Positions 54,935 to 63,999 of a stretch of DNA of 64,000 nt are shown piece by piece. The translations under genes were made by a program, and so were the position numbers. Position 1 is the first letter of the stretch. Every line of letters begins with the position of its first letter. Location: NCBI RefSeq assembly GCF_001957135.1, contig NZ_MPHK01000007.1, positions 1 through 64,000 of the forward strand, in the 5' to 3' direction. Below the pieces are notes generated by a model. It was not told where the DNA came from. It saw only the letters and a list, made by a program, of their open reading frames with translations, and did no database searches. Origin of the DNA: Shewanella sp. UCD-KL21. Its GTDB lineage: Bacteria > Pseudomonadota > Gammaproteobacteria > Enterobacterales > Shewanellaceae.

Positions 54935-55045
54935 TTTGAGGGAGTAGCCGTTCTGTCACCATGACAGGAGGTTGTGTCAACATAATTGGTCGAAGACCAT
55001 GGTGCAATCAACGCTTAGCATTAAGCGTCTGGCGAGACTCGAATG
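54935..55045 (+). ncRNA. yybP-ykoY (Mn2+-sensing) riboswitch aptamer
   Basis: The conserved yybP-ykoY signatures are present in order: GGGAGTAGCC (54940-54949), GTCAACATA (54976-54984), then GGCGAGACTC (55031-55040). The closing helix P1 pairs TTTGAG (54935-54940) with CTCGAA (55039-55044, one G-U). Internal hairpins CTGTCA/TGACAG, GGTC/GACC and ACGCTTA/TAAGCGT fit the four-way architecture. It precedes the cation exchanger gene. The family senses Mn2+ in characterised cases. Confidence 0.85.
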
Positions 55046-55083
55046 ACCACACGCATATAGCTAGGGCTGGGCGTGGGTTTTTC
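55046..55083 (+). terminator. Candidate expression-platform terminator of the riboswitch
   Basis: CACGC (55050-55054) pairs with GCGTG (55071-55075), extended with mismatches, and is followed by GGTTTTTC. It lies directly after the aptamer and about 40 bp before the exchanger start, so it may be the regulated terminator. Confidence 0.55.
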
Positions 55084-55121
55084 GTGTCTTAACACAACCA
55101 GCCCTTGCAGTGCGTTATATT

Positions 55122-56117
55122 ATGTTGTCATTATTTTTACCTTTACTTGCACTCGTTGCAGGTCTTATCGCTTTATCTGTCAGTGCCGACCGGTTGATCG
55201 CAAGTTCTGCGACTCTGGCTAAGCATTGCAAAGTCTCTATGTCCTTTATCGGCATGACAGTGGTGGCTTTTGGCACCTCAGCTCCAGAACTTCTCGTGTC
55301 CTCTATCGCTGCCCTAAATGGTGCTGGCGAACTCGCTATTGGTAATGGTATTGGCTCTAATATCGTTAATATAGGATTAGTGCTTGGCATTTGTGCTTTA
55401 CTGGTGCCGTTATCCGTCAAAGTTCATTTCATTCGTCGGGATTTACCCATCCTAATCGCGGCAATCTTATTTTGTGCCCTGTTAATGTCAGACGGTAATT
55501 TAGACTTCCAAGATGGCTTATTACTGCTAGTAGCGTTAGCGGCATATTGTGGTTACCTCGCCTTTTTAGTGGGTAAAGGCGAAGCTGACGCAGAAGAAGT
55601 TGAGTTTTTAGAAATCTCTAAAAGCCGCTCTGCTGTGGAAACGCTATTAATGCTAAGTGTGCTTTTAGCCGCCTCACAACTGATGGTTTGGGGCGCTGTT
55701 GAACTGGCTAAAGCTGCCGGGATCAGTGAGTTAATCATTGGGCTGACCGTTATCGCCTTTGGTACCAGTTTACCTGAGTTAGCCGCGGCCATTGCTGGAG
55801 TGCGCCGCGGTATGCATGACATGGTATTTGCAACTGTGATTGGTTCGAATATTTTCAATATTCTTGGGGTGATAGCCTTCCCAGCGCTGTTAGGTGACAA
55901 GCAGCCATTACCAGAGTTATTGGTCGCCCGTGATTACCCTATGATGCTGTTACTCACCGCTATCGTCGCGGCGGCATTTATGTTTACGTATTTTAAGCAA
56001 AGACGTATCCCTGCTGCAGAAAAAAGCTATACCTTTGGCCGCACTGCGGGGGCGCTGTGTTTAGTCAGCTTTAGTGGCTATATGTGTTACCTCGCCGCCG
56101 TGACAATGCAGGCCTAG
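55122..56117 (+). CDS. CaCA-family cation/sodium exchanger (YrbG/CaxA type)
   Basis: An inner-membrane protein of about 331 residues with ten helices in two inverted repeats. Each alpha-repeat is clear: FGTSAPELLVSS and GNGIGSNIVNIGLVLG, then FGTSLPELAAAIAG and VIGSNIFNILGV. The acidic Glu of GTSxPEL coordinates the ion in both halves. The family exchanges Ca2+ for Na+ or H+. The manganese riboswitch upstream suggests Mn2+ export here. The start is ATG 55122 or GTG 55110; neither has a strong ribosome site. Confidence 0.88.
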   Translation: MLSLFLPLLALVAGLIALSVSADRLIASSATLAKHCKVSMSFIGMTVVAFGTSAPELLVSSIAALNGAGELAIGNGIGSNIVNIGLVLGICALLVPLSVKVHFIRRDLPILIAAILFCALLMSDGNLDFQDGLLLLVALAAYCGYLAFLVGKGEADAEEVEFLEISKSRSAVETLLMLSVLLAASQLMVWGAVELAKAAGISELIIGLTVIAFGTSLPELAAAIAGVRRGMHDMVFATVIGSNIFNILGVIAFPALLGDKQPLPELLVARDYPMMLLLTAIVAAAFMFTYFKQRRIPAAEKSYTFGRTAGALCLVSFSGYMCYLAAVTMQA

Positions 56118-56192
56118 TTGGCTAGATAAACTTTAGCTAGGTAAACTTTAGCTAGGTAAATATTAGCTAAGTAAACATTGGCTAGATGAGCA
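56118..56192. repeat. 15-bp tandem repeat, five copies, starting at the exchanger stop codon
   Basis: Units of the type TTAGCTAGGTAAACT recur exactly every 15 bp (GCTA cores at 56121, 56136, 56151, 56166, 56181). The first copy begins on the base after the TAG stop. Confidence 0.88.
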
Positions 56193-56204
56193 AAAGACAA
56201 ATAA

Positions 56205-56228
56205 CAGTGGGGCTCGAGTGCCCCACTG
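56205..56228. terminator. Terminator between convergent exchanger and GGDEF-EAL genes
   Basis: A perfect 9-bp GC-rich stem (CAGTGGGGC and GCCCCACTG) with a 6-base loop. The T-run is weak (ATCTTTA). Confidence 0.6.
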
Positions 56229-56295
56229 ATCTTTAGCGTTGACTTGCTTAACCCTCTAATTCCTATTCTGTATTTTCTATTCTCTATTTTTTTGA

Positions 56296-59200
56296 TCACT
56301 GCCAAGCGCTATCAGGCTTCCAACTCTCTGCCCATATCGGTAATTGCTCCGCAGGCATGGGCCGTGCAATACCATAACCTTGCGCTAGCATGCAGCCCAT
56401 CGACAATAGCTGGGTTCCATGTTCTATGGTTTCAACACCTTCAGCAATCACTTGGCGATGAAAAGCTCGCGATAAACTAATCACCCCCATCACAATGGCG
56501 CGGTCATCAATATCTATCAGCATGCCTTTAACAAAACTCTGATCTATCTTCAGTAGGTTGGCAGGTAAACGTTTAAGGTAAGTGAGTGATGAAAATCCGG
56601 TGCCAAAGTCATCAAGTGCAAAGCCGACACCAATATTAATGCACTGCTCCATGGTCGCCAGCACTTGTCCCATGTCCCCCAGCGCGCTGGTTTCTAGTAT
56701 CTCAAGCTCCAACGAACTAGGTTTAATCAACGGCCGCTGCGCTAATGCAGCTGAGAGTTTGGCAGTAAAATCTTTATGCTGTAATTGTAAGGCGTCAATA
56801 TTAACGCTGACAGGAATATCAAAGCCTGCAAGGGTCCATGAATACATCTGTGAAAGCGCGGTATCAATAACCCACTCTCCCAACGTGACACTGATGGGAT
56901 GATTATCAATAAAAGGAAGAAATTCCCCAGGCAGTAGCAAGCCTTTTTCAGGGTGCTGCCAACGGATCAACGCCTCACAACCGATCACAGTGCCTAATTT
57001 CATATTCACTTTCGGCTGGTAATATAAAACAAACTCATCTTGCTCAATCCCCCGCTGAATATCATCAATCACCTCAAGGGTACTTTGTAAGAATTTGTCT
57101 TTATTGACATCAAACAGATGATAGCGGTTTTTACCACTTTGTTTAGCTATGTACATGGCTTGGTCGGCATGGCGTATCAGTTGGTCAGCACTCACACCAT
57201 CTTGAGGGTACAAGGTAACCCCAATACTGGTAGACACCTGCAAAATGGACCCAGCAGCTTTAATCGGACAAGTTGCTACCTCTAGCATCCGCTCTAAAAC
57301 CAACTCACAATCCCGCATGCTTTCTAAATCCACCAGTAAAGCAATAAATTCATCACCACCAATACGGGCCAGAATGTCTCCATCTCGCAGAGTTTCGCTC
57401 ATTAACTGCGACAACGTAATGAGCAACTCGTCACCGACATTATGGCCATAGGTGTCATTAACGGCTTTGAATCCATCTAAATCAAGGTATGCCACCGCTA
57501 AAAATTTTCCGCGTCTGATGCTCTGACTCATTGCATGATCCAGCCGTTCCGCCAGCATGACCCGATTGGCTAAACCTGTTAGCGGATCATAATGGGCAAT
57601 GTGTTCTAGTTGCTGTTGATGGCGCTTCATTGAAGTGATATCTGAAAACAGTGCGACATAGTTTTGGGTTTGCCCCTCTGAATCTGTAACCGCACTTATG
57701 GTGATTAGCTCAGCAAATATGTCGCCGTTTTTACGCTTATTCCACAACTCTCCTGACCACTGCTTATATTCTAATAACGATGCCCACATCCTGTTAAAAA
57801 ACTCACTATTGTGCCTACCTGAGTTTAAAAAACGTGGGTTTCTGCCAATGACTTCTTCTCGCTCATAACCAGTAATTGCGCTAAAGGTGGCGTTAACATC
57901 AATAATGACCCCATCAATATCGGTTATCATGATGCCTTCTCGGGCATGGGTAAATACACTGGCAGCCAGCTTTAACTGCTCTTCTATTTTCTTATTTTTA
58001 CTAATATCAATAACTTCTATAACTCGCGCATTACAGCCTTTATAAGTAATATTTTTTCCCTTAATGCTTAGCGGGTATCGTGTTCCGTCTTTGCGAAGCC
58101 CTTCAGCTTCAAAACTATTTCTATCATCTTGACGCATTCTTGTTTTTACCGCTTCAAGATACTCTTTCGCGATTAATTTCAAACCATCCATACCAATGAG
58201 CTCTGAGTAACTGAAACCAGTAATAGTGGATAAACCATTATTACACTCAAGAATACGGCCCTGATCATGGATAACTATGCCGCCATAGGTTGCTTCGCTA
58301 AGAGCCCTAAAGCGCTCCTCGCTTTGTTGTAAAGTCGTTTTAGCATCTGCCAAACGTCGATTAAACAAGTGCATATAAAGAATGATACTACTGGCTAACA
58401 CCACCAAAAAAAGCGCCATGGATAATACGGGGTAGAGCCAGTTAGGGGTTGATGTAGGGCTATCATGATAAATAAAGCCATCAAGGTGGCGAATATCATT
58501 GACCAAACCGGCCTTAGCAAAGGTATTTGCCATATGTTGCCAGCGATCTGGGTTCATATGACCAATTTGGATCAAATTAGGCAAAATCAAGTTTTGCATT
58601 GCATTGGCTTCATAAAGCAAATGCTCACGGGTTTTATTCACCTGATACCTAGCCATTAATACATCGACTATTTCTTCAGGATTATCCATGGCATAGCGCC
58701 AACCTTTGAGGGTCGCTCGCCTCATTGCCGCAACACGTTTTGGGTAATTATTTAACTCAGCTTCAGTAGTGAAAAAAATATCACTATAAAAATCAACTCG
58801 ATAGCTTACTGGATCAATAATGTCATAGGGGACGTTAGCTTGAGCAAGTACATAGGGTTCATTGGTAATATAGGAGTTAAAAGCATCTACCTTGCCTGTG
58901 ATTAAATCATCAAGCTGAAAGCTGCTGGGGACGATCTCAAGCTGTGACAAGGAAATGCCTTCATTAACTAACATGGTCAAAAAGTCTGCATCTTTATCCT
59001 TATTCGCCAGCATCACTCTTCTGCCAATAAGGTCATGGGCTGAACGAATTCCTGACTCTTTTAACGTCAACAAGATAGATGGCGAATGCTGAAAAATGGC
59101 AGCCAAAGCAATAAGCGGCTCACCTAAAAGACGATGGTATAGCACCTCACTGTTACCTACTGCATATAAAGCATTACCCGATAACACTTCGGTTACCGGT

Positions 59201-59622
59201 AAGTGTTGCGGATCGCCTTCAAGCAAACGAACCTCAAGGCCTTCTTCTTGATAAAAACCCTTTTCTAACGCCGCATAATAGCCGGCGAATTGAAATTGAT
59301 GATGCCAACGTAACTGCAAATATACGATATCCACTGCTTTTGATGACGCTGTTGATAAAGATTCTGATATTTGGGTTGTTTCGGGCTGTGCTGATTTTTT
59401 TACTGAGTTTTTTACTGAGGGTTTGGCAGAGCCTTCAACTAAAGGCTCTGATATTAGCTCTGATATTGGCGCTAATAAGGGGGCAGATAAAGAAGCGGCG
59501 AACGAGCTAGATACGCTTACGGTTAACAAAGTCACTAAGACAAATTGCACACACACAACTGCTGCACGACGTATCATCGAAGCATAGATACAATTTCTAA
59601 GCGATAATAAACCAAACCACAT
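56296..59622 (-). CDS. THI5/NMT1-PAS-PAS-GGDEF-EAL c-di-GMP signalling protein
   Basis: A 1108-aa membrane protein. After an N-terminal signal/anchor (about 19-43) and a Ser/Lys-rich linker comes a periplasmic NMT1/THI5-type solute-binding domain (about 97-330; LRWHHQFQFAGYYAALEKGFY is typical), then a helix (398-418), PAS (about 430-545), PAS (about 550-665), GGDEF (about 675-835) with intact GGDEF (755-759) and an RxxD I-site (746-749), and EAL (about 855-1095) with CEALIRW and DDFGTG. Both enzyme sites look active. The ligand may be a pyrimidine or thiamine-precursor-like compound, by family. ATG at 59622 follows AAGG by eight bases. Confidence 0.92.
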   Translation of the reverse strand: MWFGLLSLRNCIYASMIRRAAVVCVQFVLVTLLTVSVSSSFAASLSAPLLAPISELISEPLVEGSAKPSVKNSVKKSAQPETTQISESLSTASSKAVDIVYLQLRWHHQFQFAGYYAALEKGFYQEEGLEVRLLEGDPQHLPVTEVLSGNALYAVGNSEVLYHRLLGEPLIALAAIFQHSPSILLTLKESGIRSAHDLIGRRVMLANKDKDADFLTMLVNEGISLSQLEIVPSSFQLDDLITGKVDAFNSYITNEPYVLAQANVPYDIIDPVSYRVDFYSDIFFTTEAELNNYPKRVAAMRRATLKGWRYAMDNPEEIVDVLMARYQVNKTREHLLYEANAMQNLILPNLIQIGHMNPDRWQHMANTFAKAGLVNDIRHLDGFIYHDSPTSTPNWLYPVLSMALFLVVLASSIILYMHLFNRRLADAKTTLQQSEERFRALSEATYGGIVIHDQGRILECNNGLSTITGFSYSELIGMDGLKLIAKEYLEAVKTRMRQDDRNSFEAEGLRKDGTRYPLSIKGKNITYKGCNARVIEVIDISKNKKIEEQLKLAASVFTHAREGIMITDIDGVIIDVNATFSAITGYEREEVIGRNPRFLNSGRHNSEFFNRMWASLLEYKQWSGELWNKRKNGDIFAELITISAVTDSEGQTQNYVALFSDITSMKRHQQQLEHIAHYDPLTGLANRVMLAERLDHAMSQSIRRGKFLAVAYLDLDGFKAVNDTYGHNVGDELLITLSQLMSETLRDGDILARIGGDEFIALLVDLESMRDCELVLERMLEVATCPIKAAGSILQVSTSIGVTLYPQDGVSADQLIRHADQAMYIAKQSGKNRYHLFDVNKDKFLQSTLEVIDDIQRGIEQDEFVLYYQPKVNMKLGTVIGCEALIRWQHPEKGLLLPGEFLPFIDNHPISVTLGEWVIDTALSQMYSWTLAGFDIPVSVNIDALQLQHKDFTAKLSAALAQRPLIKPSSLELEILETSALGDMGQVLATMEQCINIGVGFALDDFGTGFSSLTYLKRLPANLLKIDQSFVKGMLIDIDDRAIVMGVISLSRAFHRQVIAEGVETIEHGTQLLSMGCMLAQGYGIARPMPAEQLPIWAESWKPDSAWQ

Positions 59623-60115
59623 GCTGTAAACCTTAGCGCTAACAGTCGATAAAGGGGGTTAAATGCTGTACTTAAACCATGAATTTTTTGGTACTGAAAT
59701 TAAGAAATAAACGGTATTGCCATCGCAGGGAGGGGAATATAACTAAAGCTATAGCGTCTATACATTGCTCTTCTTCCCTGATATTAAATTGATATAAAAA
59801 TCGACTTAAACCGCTAAAACTTCTTTTTATCTTTGCAGCCAAAACACTGAATAATAAAAGTATAGAAGATAACAACACCTTCGCCATCAGCTTGGTTAGT
59901 TTAATCTGAAAAAGTGTCAAATAACGCTAATTTGTGACTGAGGTGTGCTCAAACTGAGTATGAGTAGCTTGGATATGCTGCCAATAAAATATGTTAACCG
60001 ATAAGATAATCCAGCAAAGACCTTACCGGACTCTGAACTCTGAACTCTCGCTGGAAAAATAGCACTGAGCAGGTGGGCAAGTTAACACATGCCCACACAC
60101 AGGTTAGCGCTTAAC
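59623..60115. other. Intergenic region upstream of the GGDEF-EAL gene
   Basis: About 490 bp. A minus-strand frame of 82 codons (59672-59920) has only a TTG-type start and no ribosome site, so it is not called. A short inverted repeat GTGGGCA/TGCCCAC (60073-60096) lies 20 bp past the hydrolase stop and may end that transcript, though it has no U-run. Confidence 0.5.
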
Positions 60116-61009
60116 TCAGGCTAGTTTTGCTTCAAAAAATGCCACTGTTCGTGACCAAGCAAGTTCAGCATTTTTCTCATCATAACGGCCGGTAGAGTCA
60201 TTATGAAAACCATGATTCGCGTTCGTGTACATGTGCATCACGTAATCGACATTGGCCGCTTTTAAATCCGCTTCATATTCTGGCCATGACGCATTAACCC
60301 GTTTATCAAGCTCACCCAATTGGATCATCAGCGGCGCCTTGATATTTGGCCGTAACGCTTTGGCCGCTGGCGTGCCATAAAATGGAACCCCAGCAGCAAT
60401 AAGGTCGCTTTCTATTGCAGCTAAATAATTCACCATATAGCCACCAAAACAAAAACCTACCGCGCCCAGTTTATCGTTAGATTGTTGATGTGATTTTAAA
60501 AACTTAGCCGCGGCAACAAAATCATATTGGATTTTTTCACGATCAAGGGTGCGCTGCATCGCTCTGCCTTCATCGTCATTGCCAGGGTAGCCACCTAGCG
60601 GAAACAAGGCATCGGGCGCAAAGGCAATAAAGCCTGCTTTAGCCAGTCTGCGGGCCACATCTTTGACGTAAGGGTTTAAGCCTCTATTTTCATGAATAAC
60701 CAAAACCACAGGGAATTTACTATCAGGGTTTTCTACAGCTTGGGTGGGTAACACTAAATAGCCTCGGCCTTCGCCATGGCCTTGGGGTGACGCAAAGTTC
60801 TGATAACTAGCTTTAATATCACTATCGTTAAATGACACTTGCTCGGCTAAGGCATAATTAGGTAATAACGCACTGGTTAATACTGTCATTGAATAGCCCA
60901 GCGCCACTAAGCCGGTTAATTTTTTCATAAAAGTACGACGGTCCATACCGCCATGGGCATATTCATCGTACCAATCAAATGCTTCCTGTGGAATATTATT
61001 GTTTTTCAT
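60116..61009 (-). CDS. Tat-exported dienelactone hydrolase family protein
   Basis: An alpha/beta hydrolase of about 297 residues. The twin-arginine motif DRRTFMKK lies near residue 24, followed by a hydrophobic stretch, so it is predicted to be periplasmic. The catalytic set is GFCFGG (Cys187), Asp in GELDKRVN and His in NHGFHND; the auxiliary Glu in IHENRG is kept. The family hydrolyses dienelactones and related esters; the periplasmic forms have unknown substrates. ATG at 61009 follows GGG by about seven bases; the ATG at 61021 has no ribosome site. Confidence 0.88.
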   Translation of the reverse strand: MKNNNIPQEAFDWYDEYAHGGMDRRTFMKKLTGLVALGYSMTVLTSALLPNYALAEQVSFNDSDIKASYQNFASPQGHGEGRGYLVLPTQAVENPDSKFPVVLVIHENRGLNPYVKDVARRLAKAGFIAFAPDALFPLGGYPGNDDEGRAMQRTLDREKIQYDFVAAAKFLKSHQQSNDKLGAVGFCFGGYMVNYLAAIESDLIAAGVPFYGTPAAKALRPNIKAPLMIQLGELDKRVNASWPEYEADLKAANVDYVMHMYTNANHGFHNDSTGRYDEKNAELAWSRTVAFFEAKLA

Positions 61010-61040
61010 AATGTTACCCATATTAAATTAGCGCCACTGG

Positions 61041-61080
61041 TGCATTAACTTGAATGCTATTAACTTGAATGCTATTAACT
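61041..61080. repeat. 15-bp tandem repeat, about three copies
   Basis: ATTAACT recurs at 61044, 61059 and 61074, within units of the type GCTATTAACTTGAAT. It lies just upstream of the dienelactone hydrolase start. Confidence 0.75.
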
Positions 61081-61186
61081 CATCGCAGCATTTAGCCAAA
61101 CAAATGAGAATAACAATCAAAACCATTATGGCTAATTAATATGCGGTAACCTTGCTTAAAAAGCAAACATAACGCTGTTAATTTAC

Positions 61187-61918
61187 TTACACTAAAACAT
61201 AAGCAAATAACGGCGCACCGATCACCATAGCAATACCGGTAAATATCATGGTCAGGCTGGCCACTACCCCTTCCTCTTGGCCAATCTCAGCCGCCTTGGC
61301 CGCGCCCACACCATGGGCAGCGCCGCCTAAAGCAGCGCCTTTGGCCAATGGGCTTTTAATTTTGGCTAATTTAAACACTGGGCCGCAAAGTAACATACCT
61401 AGCACCCCGGTAATTAATACTAGAGTTGCCGTTAAATCAGGCACACCGCCAAATGCGCTAGTGGCCTCTATAGCAAAAGGCGTCGATACTGAGCGCACCA
61501 GTAAACTGCGTGATAACTCAGGCGGTAAATAAACAAACTGCTCAATCAGCCATGACGATAATAAACCCACCAGCAAACCAGTAATTACCCCAATACTAAT
61601 AGTGAGCGGATAACGGCCAATTAACTTACGCTCACGGTATATGGGCAGCGCAAAAGCAATGGTCGCCGGTGCAAGCAAAGCACTAAGATAATGGTTATAA
61701 ACAAAATAAGTCGGTAACGGCACTGAAAAAATCACTACCAACAGCATTAAACTCGCCGGTGTTGAAATAATCGGTGACAACCACCAGTAATGGTAATGGC
61801 GATACAAAAACTTACTGCTAAAATAAGCCACTAAAGTCGCTAGCAGGCATATCAGCGCAGCGGTTTGGGATGTCATTAATGGCGATGTCATTAAGGTTAA
61901 CGAGCTAAGAAATTGCAT
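61187..61918 (-). CDS. lrgB: LrgB/CidB-family membrane protein
   Basis: A 243-aa inner-membrane protein with about seven helices and the family signature ATLVLITGVLGMLLCGP and GAALGGAAHGVGAAKAAEIGQEEG in the C-terminal half. It is the partner of LrgA, linked to control of murein hydrolase activity and, in some bacteria, pyruvate or other small-acid transport. GGGG lies six bases before the ATG. It starts one base after the lrgA stop. Confidence 0.92.
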   Translation of the reverse strand: MQFLSSLTLMTSPLMTSQTAALICLLATLVAYFSSKFLYRHYHYWWLSPIISTPASLMLLVVIFSVPLPTYFVYNHYLSALLAPATIAFALPIYRERKLIGRYPLTISIGVITGLLVGLLSSWLIEQFVYLPPELSRSLLVRSVSTPFAIEATSAFGGVPDLTATLVLITGVLGMLLCGPVFKLAKIKSPLAKGAALGGAAHGVGAAKAAEIGQEEGVVASLTMIFTGIAMVIGAPLFAYVLV

Positions 61919-61919
61919 A

Positions 61920-62381
61920 TTAAACCCCTACCATCTCTGACGATGATAACGAAGCATCTGCTAATATTTTTGTCGCTCTGTTACGCCTTGCGCGGTTTCT
62001 ACGACGCTCGAATCTAAATACCCTATCGATAACAAAACCGGTGATCACTAACACAGAAATGCTGCCCAGCACTAAGGTGAACATCAAACTAATCCCAAAC
62101 TCTGCAAACATAGGAGCATAATGGATTGATGCGATAACGGGAGGAATAAAAAACAGCAGTAACTCACCAATTAACCACATTGCCCCCACTGCCACAAACC
62201 GCTCGGGTAACCACTTAAATGCCAGCAGAATGTACAAGCAAATTAAGCCAATCACACTGCTTGGTATTGGCAACGCTAGCAGCTCAACCAAAGATTGGGC
62301 GCCAAAAGCTAGTCCACACAAGAAAGCCACTTGCAGCAACGCATAAGTAATTTGTTTAAGGTAAAGCACGGAGGAGGTCAT
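61920..62381 (-). CDS. lrgA: LrgA/CidA-family holin-like protein
   Basis: A 153-aa protein with four hydrophobic helices and the family motifs AFGAQSLVELLALPIPSSVIGL and WLIGELLLFFIPP. The C-terminus (about 125-153) is a basic Arg-rich tail. First gene of an lrgAB operon, divergent from a LysR regulator 96 bp away. Confidence 0.92.
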   Translation of the reverse strand: MTSSVLYLKQITYALLQVAFLCGLAFGAQSLVELLALPIPSSVIGLICLYILLAFKWLPERFVAVGAMWLIGELLLFFIPPVIASIHYAPMFAEFGISLMFTLVLGSISVLVITGFVIDRVFRFERRRNRARRNRATKILADASLSSSEMVGV

Positions 62382-62477
62382 AATACATCTGGTTGAATTG
62401 GTTTCGATGTGGCTATTTTACCCTTGCAATAAAAATAATGAATATTATTTACCAACTGAATAACTACAGCTTATGTA

Positions 62478-63377
62478 ATGATGGATCTTAAAACCCTGCA
62501 ATATTTTGTCGACATCGTAAACTGTGGTGGCTTTAATCGCGCTGCAGAAAAAATCCATATTAGCCAACCTGCGCTATCAAAATCCATCACACTGTTAGAA
62601 GCCGAACTTGAGCTTACGCTACTCACCCGTGGAAAACGCGGCACAGCCGTAACCCTCACCAGCTATGGCCAACTGGTATATGACTATGCGCAAAAGTTAC
62701 TCAGCACCAAACAAGCCCTTTTTGATGAAATAGCCTTACTGAAAGGGCTCAATAAAGGGGAGTTAAAGTTAGGCTTAGCGCCACTGGGCAGCGCCGAGCT
62801 ATTTGCGCCAATTATTGCCAAATATCAGCAACGCTACCCGCACATTAATAACCAGCTGTTAGTCCGCGGCGGGGTACAACAAACCTTAGCATTAAAAAAT
62901 GGCGAAATAGAGCTAGCAACAGGTATTATCGAGCTTAATCAGGAGTTTGAAGGGATAGCAATTCATACTGAGCCTATGGTCGTGGTGCTGCCAAGTCAGC
63001 ACCCGCTGGCAAGGCTGCCGCAAATTTCAATCAAAGCACTGGATAACTGCGAGCATATCTTATTTGAAGCTGAGTTTTCGCTGCATGAGATGGTCATTAA
63101 TGCTTATCAACAGGCCGGTATCAGCATAGAAAGCCCCACCTTAGTGAATCAACCTGAGTTTGGCATTGCGCTGGTGGCTGCTGGTACGGGGATAATGTTA
63201 TTACCTAAGTTTATTGCCGAGCGTTATCAACTAGAAGGTGTGGTGCAGCGTGAACTTATTGATACCGATTTAAGCTGGAAAATGAATTTATTTTGGAGTA
63301 AAGGCAAGCCATTATCTTTTGCCGCAATGGCCATGATTGAACTGGTTAAAGAGCACCTCAAGCAGCTAGCGCTATAA
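62478..63377 (+). CDS. LysR-family regulator next to lrgAB (CidR-like)
   Basis: A 299-aa LysR regulator. The N-terminal winged helix has MDLKTLQYFVDIVNCGGFNR and the recognition helix around HISQPALSKSITLLE. The effector domain (about 90-295) is of the periplasmic-binding type. Its divergent position suggests that it controls lrgAB, as CidR does. The start may be the ATG at 62478 or 62481. The co-inducer is unknown (acetate or pyruvate in some CidR systems). Confidence 0.92.
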   Translation: MMDLKTLQYFVDIVNCGGFNRAAEKIHISQPALSKSITLLEAELELTLLTRGKRGTAVTLTSYGQLVYDYAQKLLSTKQALFDEIALLKGLNKGELKLGLAPLGSAELFAPIIAKYQQRYPHINNQLLVRGGVQQTLALKNGEIELATGIIELNQEFEGIAIHTEPMVVVLPSQHPLARLPQISIKALDNCEHILFEAEFSLHEMVINAYQQAGISIESPTLVNQPEFGIALVAAGTGIMLLPKFIAERYQLEGVVQRELIDTDLSWKMNLFWSKGKPLSFAAMAMIELVKEHLKQLAL

Positions 63378-63564
63378 ACGCTCAAGTCGAATCACTTTAG
63401 ATGACATGTCTCGCTATCAAAAAACACGAAAGTGATAATAAAGTGGATCGATTCTAAAGACATTTTTGGACAAACGTTTGCCAGTGATTTTACTAAATGA
63501 GCTTTTAACGGATGTTCTGAGGTATTGGAAAATCTCTAGCCAGTTGGCCAAATTCACTCATCCA

Positions 63565-63999
63565 CTACAACATAACCTTTTTATGGAAATAGACTCCATT
63601 GCCCCATTCTAACTGATAGCAGGGAATTGACAGGTTTTGACACTGTTTAGCTACGGTGGTTCTGTATACAGTCGGAAATTGCTCACCAAGCACAACCGCT
63701 TTTAGAGCTTCGGATATATCAATAAATAGTCCTTCCCCAGCGGTATAATCGACAGTAGAGAGCATGACGATCCTATATTCGTGTTCATCAACATAGTCTT
63801 GATCTTTAGTGAATAGCAATCGTTGGGAGTCTACTTCAAAGTATTCATTTATCAGAGGTGTAAGGTCTGGTTCTAGAATACGCTCATCATACTTAAAATT
63901 TGACTCATAAATATCTTTAGATGTAATAGCCTCTAAAAGGTTTGAGCTAGCTACTGCCCCATTTTGATCTAAATACTCAATGTCACCATGAAAGAGTTG
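63565..63999 (-). CDS. C-terminal part of a DUF2971-like protein, cut by window end
   Basis: The frame is open from its stop at 63565 to the window edge (at least 144 residues) with no start inside that is well supported. The segment LLFTKDQDYVDEHEYRIVML followed by LKAVVLGEQF resembles the DUF2971 pattern (Lys-x-x-x-Tyr/Trp-x-x-Glu-x-Glu-x-Arg, then a beta strand with LG). The function of that family is unknown; some members sit in defence or toxin contexts. The spacer 63378-63564 holds nothing I could identify. Confidence 0.6.
   Translation of the reverse strand, partial: QLFHGDIEYLDQNGAVASSNLLEAITSKDIYESNFKYDERILEPDLTPLINEYFEVDSQRLLFTKDQDYVDEHEYRIVMLSTVDYTAGEGLFIDISEALKAVVLGEQFPTVYRTTVAKQCQNLSIPCYQLEWGNGVYFHKKVML

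Noticed and set aside
59672..59920. 82-codon minus-strand frame upstream of the GGDEF-EAL gene
   Set aside because: Non-ATG start without ribosome site and no family likeness, though it has a hydrophobic stretch.
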